Assembly: GCA_015059735.1 (NCBI GenBank)
Contig: SUZX01000009.1
Coordinates: 17,431 to 81,430 of the forward strand
DNA: 64,000 nt
Reading direction: 5' to 3'
DNA from: Rikenellaceae bacterium
Lineage (GTDB): Bacteria > Bacteroidota > Bacteroidia > Bacteroidales > Rikenellaceae
The notes below the pieces were generated by a model. That model searched no databases. It worked only from the letters and a program-made list of their open reading frames with translations, and had not been told where the DNA came from. Position numbers and translations under genes: made by a program. Each line of letters opens with the position of its first letter. Within the stretch, counting starts at the first letter, position 1. Positions 57,559 through 64,000 of this stretch are shown here, one piece after another.

Positions 57559-60024
57559 ATGAACGTTTCGTATAATTGGCTTAAACGTTATTTGAAAACC
57601 GATCTTTCGGCCGAACGCATTGCCGAAATCTTGACCGATATCGGATTGGAGGTCGAGGGGTTCGAGAAGATCGAAACTATTCGTGGCGGACTGCAAGGCG
57701 TTGTAGTCGGAGAAGTATTAACCTGTGAGGATCATCCCGATTCTGATCACCTACATGTAACTACCGTAGATGTCGGTGCAGAGGCTCCATTACAAATTGT
57801 ATGCGGTGCACCCAATTGTCGCGCCGGTTTGAAAGTGATGTGTGCAACTGTCGGCTCGATACTTTACCCCAACGGTGGCGATGAAGAGTTCAAAATCAAA
57901 CGCTCGAAGATTCGCGGAGTAGAATCATTGGGCATGCTTTGTGCCGAAGATGAATTAGGTATTGGTAGCTCACATGAGGGTATCATGGAGTTGCCGGCAG
58001 ATGCTCCGACAGGAATAACCGCCAAAAAGTATTTGCATATTGAGGACGACTACCTGATCGAAATCGGATTAACTCCCAATCGGATTGATGCAGCCTCGCA
58101 TATCGGTGTTGCTCGCGATTTGGCAGCTTATCTACGTAGTCAAGGAGAAGATATTCGGGTCGAACTCCCCGACGTATCAGCTTTTGCTCCCGACAATCAT
58201 GATCAGCCAGTAAAGATTCGGGTTGAGAATACCGAAGCCGCACCTCGCTATGTCGGAGTAACAGTTACTGGATGCAAAATCGGGCCATCACCCGAGTGGA
58301 TGCAGAATTGCTTGCGAGTTGCAGGTATCAATCCAAAAAATAATTTGGTAGACATTACCAATTTCGTACTTTTCGAATTGGGACAACCTTTGCATGCTTT
58401 CGACCTTCATAAAATTGAAGGCCAAGAGGTCGTTGTGCGTACTTGCGCCGAAGGGACTCCATTTGTCACACTCGATGGCGTGGAACGCAAACTTACCGAC
58501 AAAGATTTAATGATCTGCTCGGCCGAGCGTCCGATGTGTATAGCCGGAGTTTTTGGCGGGTTGGATTCTGGAATCAGTGATACCACGACCGATGTCTTTA
58601 TCGAGAGTGCCTATTTCAATCCTGTTTGGGTGCGTAAGACAGCCAAGCGTTTTGGATTAAACACCGATGCTTCGTTCCGTTTTGAACGAGGAATCGACCC
58701 CAACATGCAGATTTATGCCGCCAAACGTGCAGCATTGCTAATGAAAGAATTAGCAGGAGGCACTATTTCCAGCGACATTACGGATATATGCCCCGAACCA
58801 GCAGCCGATTTTGTCTTCGATCTCTCGTTAGCTCGCGTCAACATGCTGATCGGGAAAGAGATCCCCGAGCAGACCGTACGCACGATCATTGCGGCTCTTG
58901 ATGTAAAGATTTTGTCAGAAAAAGAGGGTGTACTGACAGTGGCAGTACCACCCTATCGTGTCGATGTGCAACGCGAAGCCGACTTAATTGAGGATATCTT
59001 ACGTATCTACGGATATAACAATGTAGAAATCCCGACACAAGTGCGTTCAACACTCTCTTATGCTCCCAAACCCGATCGCAACAAATTGATGAATATGGCA
59101 GCCGATTTCCTTACAGCCGGAGGCTTTACGGAGATCATGTCCAACTCATTGACTCGAAGTGCATATTACGAAGGCTTGGAGAGCTACAAAGCCGAAAATT
59201 GCGTGCGAATTCTCAATCCGTTGAGTGCCGATTTGAACGTCATGCGTCAAACGCTGATATTCAACATATTGGAGGCTGTATCACTGAATGCCAATCATCG
59301 CAATGGCGATTTGAAACTCTATGAGTTTGGAAATTGTTATTACTACGATGAGAGCAAACGTACGGAAGAGAATCCGTTAGCAGCTTATTCCGAACAATAT
59401 CGATTGGCTATTGCAGTGACCGGCACTGCGACACCTGTCACATGGAATAACAAACCTGTTCAAGCATCGTTCTTTACCCTGCGTGCCGTAACCGAGAAAT
59501 TGTTGCGCCGTTTCGGAATTGATATTTACGAACTAAAAACCGAGACATTACAAAACGACTTGTTCAGCGAAGGACTTTCAATGGCCTTGAACGGCAAAGA
59601 GTTGTTATATATCGGAGTGGTTAATGCCAAAACACGCAAAAAGTTGGATGTCAAGCAGGACGTTTTCTACTTGGAAATGAATTTCGAAGCACTGGTAAAA
59701 GCGACTAAAAAAGTACGTGTGGTTGCCGAAGAATTGTCGAAATTCCCCGAAGTGAAACGCGACTTAGCTCTGCTGGTGGATAAAACCGTAACATTTGCTG
59801 CACTGCGTGATGTAGCATTGGCCGCCGAACGTAAATTGTTGAAAAGTGTAGCTTTGTTCGATGTTTACGAAGGTGAAAAACTTCCTGAGGGTAAAAAGTC
59901 GTATGCTTTGAGTTTCATTTTGGAGGATAAAACCCGCACACTTGACGATAAAACTATCGAACGTGTAATGGCCAACTTGACCAAGCAATTCGAACAAAAA
60001 TGTGGAGCACAGATACGCGGATAA
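57559..60024 (+). CDS. pheT: Phenylalanyl-tRNA synthetase beta subunit
   Basis: The 821-residue subunit of the (alpha-beta)2 enzyme has an N-terminal tRNA-binding EMAP-type domain (VVVGEVLTCEDHPDSDHLHVTTVDVG), B3/B4 editing domain, B5 domain, a catalytic-like core and a C-terminal FDX-ACB anticodon-binding domain (SKFPEVKRDLALLVDKTVTFAALRDVALAAE). ATG 57559 gives the canonical MNVSYNWLKRYL start. A TACCTTTG box is at 57518-57525. pheS is not adjacent. A terminator follows. Confidence 0.95.
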   Translation: MNVSYNWLKRYLKTDLSAERIAEILTDIGLEVEGFEKIETIRGGLQGVVVGEVLTCEDHPDSDHLHVTTVDVGAEAPLQIVCGAPNCRAGLKVMCATVGSILYPNGGDEEFKIKRSKIRGVESLGMLCAEDELGIGSSHEGIMELPADAPTGITAKKYLHIEDDYLIEIGLTPNRIDAASHIGVARDLAAYLRSQGEDIRVELPDVSAFAPDNHDQPVKIRVENTEAAPRYVGVTVTGCKIGPSPEWMQNCLRVAGINPKNNLVDITNFVLFELGQPLHAFDLHKIEGQEVVVRTCAEGTPFVTLDGVERKLTDKDLMICSAERPMCIAGVFGGLDSGISDTTTDVFIESAYFNPVWVRKTAKRFGLNTDASFRFERGIDPNMQIYAAKRAALLMKELAGGTISSDITDICPEPAADFVFDLSLARVNMLIGKEIPEQTVRTIIAALDVKILSEKEGVLTVAVPPYRVDVQREADLIEDILRIYGYNNVEIPTQVRSTLSYAPKPDRNKLMNMAADFLTAGGFTEIMSNSLTRSAYYEGLESYKAENCVRILNPLSADLNVMRQTLIFNILEAVSLNANHRNGDLKLYEFGNCYYYDESKRTEENPLAAYSEQYRLAIAVTGTATPVTWNNKPVQASFFTLRAVTEKLLRRFGIDIYELKTETLQNDLFSEGLSMALNGKELLYIGVVNAKTRKKLDVKQDVFYLEMNFEALVKATKKVRVVAEELSKFPEVKRDLALLVDKTVTFAALRDVALAAERKLLKSVALFDVYEGEKLPEGKKSYALSFILEDKTRTLDDKTIERVMANLTKQFEQKCGAQIRG

Positions 60025-60048
60025 CGCAAATTAGAATATGATTGTACC

Positions 60049-60082
60049 CCGCCGGATATTGAAAAAATCCGGCGGTTTTTTG
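60049..60082 (+). terminator. Terminator of pheT
   Basis: Perfect 9-bp stem (60049-60057 with 60067-60075) followed by a T6 run. Confidence 0.85.
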
Positions 60083-60118
60083 AATAAATATAGTCGAATT
60101 TATTCGCGATCCTAATAG

Positions 60119-60143
60119 CAAGGTTCGAACCCTTGTCCCCCTA
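60119..60143 (+). other. tRNA 3'-end remnant (probable attachment-site scar)
   Basis: CAAGG-TTCGAAC-CCTTG (60119-60135) is a complete canonical T-arm. TCCCCCT (60136-60142) and A (60143) fit the 3' acceptor strand and discriminator. No D-arm, anticodon arm or 5' acceptor (AGGGGGA) lies upstream. A 3' tRNA fragment alone is what tRNA-targeting integrases leave at the far end of an element. Confidence 0.5.
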
Positions 60144-60163
60144 ATCGCATAACTATATAAAAC

Positions 60164-60200
60164 AGAGAAGGGAGAGTTAAAAAACTTTCCCTTCTCTTGT
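60164..60200 (-). terminator. Terminator downstream of the rhodanese gene
   Basis: 10-bp perfect outer stem (60164-60173 with 60188-60197), with GTTTTATA on the minus strand after it. It is ~155 bp from the rhodanese stop. Confidence 0.55.
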
Positions 60201-60354
60201 GATCCCGCTGGTGAAGGCGGTGTTACTTGTTAGTCTTGAACACTCAAAGCGTTGTGCGATTAGCATCGAATGCACTCACACCTCTCTCACAACCCACCCC
60301 CCCCTGCGCAATACGCCTGACGCGCAGTATAGTATGCACGACCATACACACTAA

Positions 60355-60732
60355 CTACTTCTCTACCGCGCCTTTCCACGACAGAATGCCGTCCGCAAGT
60401 TCCGTAACCTCCAAACCGCAACTCACCATATGCTCGGCTGCCTCCTTACTTCTGCGACCACCACGACAATATACCGCTACGGGGCGCGACTTATCCAATT
60501 CGGCAATCTTTGCTGCAAACTCCTCGCCATCAATGTCGATGTTCACTGCACCTGGAATGTGTCCCTCGTTGAACTCCGCAGGTGTTCGCGTGTCAATTAT
60601 TTGTACCTTCTCGTTCTCAATCACCTCGGCAAAGCGCGTTGCATCTACCGAATCAAAATACTTCGTTGCCTTTGAATTATTGCACCCAGCCATCATTATT
60701 GCTGCAAATAGAATATACAAAATAGTCTTCAT
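60355..60732 (-). CDS. Rhodanese-domain lipoprotein
   Basis: From ATG 60732, 125 residues. A lipoprotein signal (MKTILYILFAAIMMAGC, Cys17) is followed by a single rhodanese domain (VQIIDTRTPAEFNEGHIPGAVNID) with active Cys89 in YCRGGRRS. It probably handles sulfur transfer or redox chemistry in the envelope; the substrate is unknown. The start at 60774 would place residues across the promoter and hide the lipobox, so it is rejected. It is the first gene beyond the tRNA remnant. Confidence 0.88.
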   Translation of the reverse strand: MKTILYILFAAIMMAGCNNSKATKYFDSVDATRFAEVIENEKVQIIDTRTPAEFNEGHIPGAVNIDIDGEEFAAKIAELDKSRPVAVYCRGGRRSKEAAEHMVSCGLEVTELADGILSWKGAVEK

Positions 60733-60762
60733 AGTTTTATCTTCTATTAGTTTTACACAGCA

Positions 60763-60794
60763 CAAAGATAACATTGCACTATCGGATTGCCAAA
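60763..60794 (-). promoter_or_regulatory. Promoter of the rhodanese gene
   Basis: Minus strand TTTG (60794-60791), 20 bp, TATCTTTG (60770-60763): full consensus. Confidence 0.7.
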
Positions 60795-61249
60795 TTTTAT
60801 AAACGGAATTTATATCGGAAGTTTTTATGCGACTATTTGTATATCTTATAGTAAATCTCTACACGACATAATTTGTTATACTACTACCACTTATTTCGAG
60901 TAAACATCTTACAAATTTCGCTTAACACAAGTACACCAATTGATAGTTCGACAACTATCCACCTCTGCGCTTTACGGTGTCTTTCCCTTGGAGTCCTCGG
61001 CAATGTGCAACAAGAAAGCCCTACTTTGTACGGCTTTCTTGTTGCGAATTGCGCTCGTGATTCCGGCGGTATGGGAGATTGTTGCTATGATGCACAAAGT
61101 GTCAAAGAGTTGTGAGTCTTTTCTTACCTGTGCTTACACGACACTCACAATGAGCACAATATTCCCGCTACTTCTCCTGCTCATAATAGTAAGAGTAGTC
61201 AATACCCTTCATAAAGGTTTCGCAGTCGTTAATCTCGATAAATAAAATA
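60795..61249. other. Non-coding stretch with a perfect 14-bp inverted repeat
   Basis: No convincing gene. Arms 61008-61021 and 61033-61046 (GCAACAAGAAAGCC and its complement) surround an 11-nt spacer, without a T-run on either strand. Short overlapping frames on + look Leu/Ile-rich but start at TTG and lack any family signature. Confidence 0.5.
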
Positions 61250-62551
61250 TTATTTACTCCAGAGATTTTTAATTCTCCAATATGAATATTGAGGTTCTGA
61301 GTGAAAGAAACCATATGAAGTCTTTGACTTATCGGTCATAATAATCTCCGGATTAAGTAGTTTATCTATATGTTCCTCTGTTAATAATTCATCAGAGCAG
61401 TTCACAAATGGGTCAATAAAATCAGCCTTCTTTTTCATCCATTCAATTTCATCATCTGAAACCCCGCATTCTTGTATCCGCAATTGAAGTTCATTGATGT
61501 ATTCTCTTATAGTTTTAGATAACTTCAATCGTTCTGCATTAAAAATCAGATCTTGAACTCTTCTGAACTCTTCGTCTTGTAATGCTTGTAAGCGTTTTCT
61601 CTCCTCTTTTTCAAGTCGTCTTTTCTCCTCTTCTTGCTTTCTGCGTTCTTCTTCCAATTCCCTTTGACGGGCCCGTTCATCTCTATTATCTGCGACCTTT
61701 TCGAGCACCTCAATAATATGCTCAATCTTATCCTCTATTTTAGAGTATTTCGTATCTTGTGCTACACACTTTGTGAATGAAGAACTGCGATGTTGCTCAT
61801 ATTCGTCGCATTCAAATTTAAGTTCACCACTACCAACTGTTTGATGTCTGTTTATAGTTCCATCATCATTGGTTGTATATCTATTACCCTCCTTTAAGAA
61901 GGTTCTAATCTTATGCCCACGGATTACTATATAGGTAGTACATTCCTGATAATACCTATTTTCATCTTTTTCTATCATTAATTCATAGCCTCTAACCTTT
62001 GCCGCCTTGATAATAGTTGCATATATTCGAATTGCTCGATCCTCTTGTTCTTGAGATACACGTATAGAGAGCCATTTATCTACCTTGCATTTAAATGGAT
62101 TCTTAGCATTCCATAGATTGTTGTCTCGGAAATTCTTTTCGCGTAGTTTCGCTTTCGTATCTAGAATAATGGGATCTTTTGCATATAAGACATCTGGTAC
62201 TCTATATAGTGGATTAACACCTTGATCATTTAATGGCAATTCTCTTGTCTGATACTTACCTTCATCATCTTTTATGCTTTTAACAGTTATAATCGGCCGA
62301 TTAGACACCTTCTTTGTGATGTAATCGCTAGTATTAATCATTACTGCGTCGCTATTATTTGAAGGCAGTTCTGTTTTTTCCACAGGTTTACCAAGCTTCA
62401 ACAAGGTCCAATATCTACTTGATGGACGTGGAATATCGAATTTTTCGCAAATCGTTTTTAATTCTATTTGTTTCAGACCAAGCGCTTTTTCAGTCTGTCC
62501 AACGCCATCAGTCCACATCATGTTATGTAGTTGTTTTCTAGTAAGTTCCAT
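61250..62551 (-). CDS. Conserved HTH/coiled-coil protein of unknown function
   Basis: From ATG 62551, 433 residues. The N-terminal ~65 residues (LTRKQLHNMMWTDGVGQTEKALGLKQIELKTICEKFDIPRP, then YW..LKLGKPVEKTELP) match a motif I recognise from scattered bacterial hypothetical proteins: LTRxxL..W, a likely helix-turn-helix, then P.P..YW...GK. The centre (~190-270) is mixed alpha/beta. Residues ~280-345 are a highly charged coiled coil (RDERARQRELEEERRKQEEEKRRLEKEERKRLQ). DNA binding is inference. It is read 1 bp after the excisionase-type gene, and its region is visibly more AT-rich than the core genome. Confidence 0.7.
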   Translation of the reverse strand: MELTRKQLHNMMWTDGVGQTEKALGLKQIELKTICEKFDIPRPSSRYWTLLKLGKPVEKTELPSNNSDAVMINTSDYITKKVSNRPIITVKSIKDDEGKYQTRELPLNDQGVNPLYRVPDVLYAKDPIILDTKAKLREKNFRDNNLWNAKNPFKCKVDKWLSIRVSQEQEDRAIRIYATIIKAAKVRGYELMIEKDENRYYQECTTYIVIRGHKIRTFLKEGNRYTTNDDGTINRHQTVGSGELKFECDEYEQHRSSSFTKCVAQDTKYSKIEDKIEHIIEVLEKVADNRDERARQRELEEERRKQEEEKRRLEKEERKRLQALQDEEFRRVQDLIFNAERLKLSKTIREYINELQLRIQECGVSDDEIEWMKKKADFIDPFVNCSDELLTEEHIDKLLNPEIIMTDKSKTSYGFFHSEPQYSYWRIKNLWSK

Positions 62552-62552
62552 A

Positions 62553-62885
62553 TTATTTTCTGTAAAAAGAAGTATGCGAAATAGGTTTAATCTTTGAATC
62601 CTCAATCCACTTAATTAGTTCGTCTTCAAAGAAGTAAATATTATGCTCTCGTTTATAGTGAGGTATTGCACGGTCGTTTACAAGCCTGCGTACTGTGCCT
62701 GTCTTCATTTGAAGAATTTCTGCTGCTTGCTCAATCAATATTGGACGATGCCTATTTACGCCGAGGCCGAGTTGTTTTTCCATTTTATCCAATAATGCCC
62801 GCATTTCAGCGACCTCTTCAATTAGATAGTTTACTGCTTTAGGAACAGCATTCATTGTGAGTTCCTCTTTGATTGTTTCATTCAT
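62553..62885 (-). CDS. Excisionase-type helix-turn-helix protein
   Basis: From ATG 62885 (or 62855), about 110 residues. A helical N-terminus (YLIEEVAEMRALLDKMEKQLG) is followed by a MerR/Xis-like HTH_17 domain (ILIEQAAEILQMKTGTVRRLVNDRAIPHYKREHNIYFFEDELIKWIED). Such proteins accompany Bacteroidetes mobilisable elements as excision or transcription factors. The stop is 1 bp from the start of the HTH/coiled-coil gene, so the two form one unit. No integrase is next to it in the window. Confidence 0.78.
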   Translation of the reverse strand: MNETIKEELTMNAVPKAVNYLIEEVAEMRALLDKMEKQLGLGVNRHRPILIEQAAEILQMKTGTVRRLVNDRAIPHYKREHNIYFFEDELIKWIEDSKIKPISHTSFYRK

Positions 62886-63550
62886 TTTTGCTGGTTTTGT
62901 AATATGATTAGTATTAGTAATGATGGATAATAGATTTAGGGATATTGCTACTAAATTTTCATAAAATATGATAAATATAAGAAACATAATAATTTAAACC
63001 GAATTTAAGAAATTAGCATCAATACCAAGTTGTGGTTTGATGTAGAAATAGAATAAGACACAACGTAGCGTTCTTGTTTACGGTGTCATAAGCCCCACTA
63101 TGCTTGTCTTTCACTATGTCGGCTCGGCAATAATATTTCTGCGCTCACGCAACCTTTCAGATAAATACCTATATATTCTTCAAATGGATAATACATTGAT
63201 ATAAAGCCATATATATAACCTGTCCGAGAAAGTATGGAATGATGTTTTGTTTCCGAAATGCAGCATTTATAGCGCACTTCGGAACTAAAATGCACAACAA
63301 GACTTAATCAATATTACGTAAAAACCAGCCTCTAAAGGGGCATCGCCCTTGATGATTTCAACATAGTGTCTCCAATTCAATTTGCATGACAGTGTCGTGC
63401 TATTTGGGGAAGCGATATACAACATATGGGGATAATGTGAAAATTTCACTTGCATACCATACGAATTGTGTGAAATCTACCATATTTAAGACCGCTATAA
63501 TAGTCCTGGTTTTGAAGGAAAACTATGATTTTCGTTGCAATTTTTTACTC
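62886..63550. other. AT-rich stretch with no supported gene
   Basis: About 660 bp with only short shadow frames. A small AAGGG/CCCTT hairpin lies near 63336-63351. No promoter match for the leftward pair was found. It may hold decayed gene remnants of the island, but none is recognisable by eye. Confidence 0.4.
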
Positions 63551-63595
63551 ATAATTTGCCAAATCTCGATTTTTTAATGCGATTTGGCAAATTAT
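63551..63595. repeat. Perfect 15-bp inverted repeat upstream of the ATPase gene
   Basis: Arms 63551-63565 and 63581-63595 (ATAATTTGCCAAATC and its complement) with a 15-nt spacer. The right arm ends 15 bp before the TATATTTG box (63611-63618) of the following gene; operator or attenuator are the obvious options. Confidence 0.65.
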
Positions 63596-63639
63596 AATAG
63601 ATTTTTGTATTATATTTGCAGTAGCAAAAAGTAAAAGTT

Positions 63640-64000
63640 ATGATAATCGGCAGAAAAGAGGAGCAGCAGATATTGCATTCGGCAGCTCAATCGGAGAACT
63701 CGGAGTTTGTTGCGGTGTATGGCCGTAGGCGTGTGGGTAAGACATATCTTATTCGCGAGACTTTCGGCTACAAGTTTACATTCCAGCACACAGGTCTGGC
63801 AAAGGGTAATACCAAGGAGCAGCTATTTAGTTTTGCTATCTCACTTCGTGATGCTGGATATGATGACTGCCCTATACCGAAATCGTGGTTGGAGGCGTTT
63901 AGTCTGCTTTCAGCATATTTGAAGAACTCAACAGACGAGAAGAAGATTGTATTCTTGGATGAGCTTCCCTGGATGGATACCCCTCGCTCCAATTTTATCT
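63640..64000 (+). CDS. Archaeal-type AAA ATPase (partial, 3' end off window)
   Basis: The frame is open from ATG 63640 to the window edge (120 codons). MIIGRKEEQQILHSAAQSENSEFVAVYGRRRVGKTYLIRETFGYKF has the family's IGRxxE start and Walker A GRRRVGKT; Walker B is KIVFLDELPWMDT. These P-loop ATPases (PF01637 type, often with a C-terminal DUF234 nuclease-like domain) are common in Bacteroidetes accessory DNA and of uncertain function. The C-terminal domain cannot be seen here. Confidence 0.88.
   Translation, partial: MIIGRKEEQQILHSAAQSENSEFVAVYGRRRVGKTYLIRETFGYKFTFQHTGLAKGNTKEQLFSFAISLRDAGYDDCPIPKSWLEAFSLLSAYLKNSTDEKKIVFLDELPWMDTPRSNFI

Noticed and set aside
60119..60143. A complete functional tRNA gene at the T-arm-like sequence
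   Set aside because: No 5' acceptor, D-arm or anticodon arm can be found upstream, and no CCA follows; only the 3' end is present.
60940..61245. 101-residue hydrophobic frame in the island
   Set aside because: Starts at TTG, overlaps the 14-bp inverted repeat, and has no signature or promoter; the hydrophobicity is better explained by base composition.

Overview
The window is a chromosomal segment of a member of the phylum Bacteroidota, order Bacteroidales (possibly Rikenellaceae/Alistipes-like; the genus is a guess). The evidence is: recurrent promoters of the Bacteroidetes type (TTTG or TTG, 19-21 bp, TAnnTTTG); A-rich leaders with no Shine-Dalgarno sequence; lineage-typical families (DUF3276 PUR-like protein, long NusB, DUF4294, DUF1573 lipoprotein, DUF4384, receptor-plug proteins with an alpha-2-macroglobulin-like N-terminus, S9 peptidases of the secreted Bacteroidetes type); and a Kdo pathway for lipopolysaccharide. 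About 60 kb is ordinary core genome, densely packed in short operons separated by long perfect terminator hairpins. The last ~4 kb is accessory DNA.

Layout. 1-11 kb: a partial S41 processing protease, DUF3276, a secreted C1 peptidase and a 900-residue MG2/plug protein, then DUF368-aroE, then a leftward operon of an LPP20-like protein, a DUF4384 protein and a secreted caspase. That operon is preceded by a ~214-nt rod-shaped RNA candidate resembling 6S RNA. 11-23 kb: DUF2007 diverging from dnaE-trxA, then htpG (possible sigma-54-type promoter), an AmpG-like transporter, trpS-ClC channel and a flavin reductase. 23-31.4 kb: rnhA and valS leftward; lon-kdsB-kdsA-kdsD rightward. 31.7-40.9 kb: dnaG, smpB-tsaB, oxyR, nusB-DUF1573-yajC, nitronate monooxygenase, tRNA-Gln(TTG), a hotdog thioesterase and DUF4294. 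40.9-52.4 kb: a GlsB-like membrane protein; a seven-gene leftward block dapB-lepB-yigZ-uvrA-M16-O-methyltransferase-MazG; truA and a small membrane protein; pepD and ispF from interlocked divergent promoters. 52.4-60 kb: two tandem paralogous S9 peptidases and pheT.

60-64 kb is different. Just after the pheT terminator lies a sequence matching only the 3' end of a tRNA (T-arm plus acceptor strand), as left by integration of a mobile element. Beyond it are a rhodanese lipoprotein, a two-gene unit (excisionase-type HTH protein plus a conserved HTH/coiled-coil protein of unknown function), ~750 bp of apparently non-coding AT-rich DNA, and the start of an archaeal-type AAA ATPase preceded by a perfect 15-bp inverted repeat. 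No integrase, insertion sequence or CRISPR array is visible inside the window.

The best candidates for something undescribed are the structured RNA at about 10862-11083, the caspase operon it precedes, and the HTH/coiled-coil pair in the island. All functional statements come from reading motifs; no database search was run.
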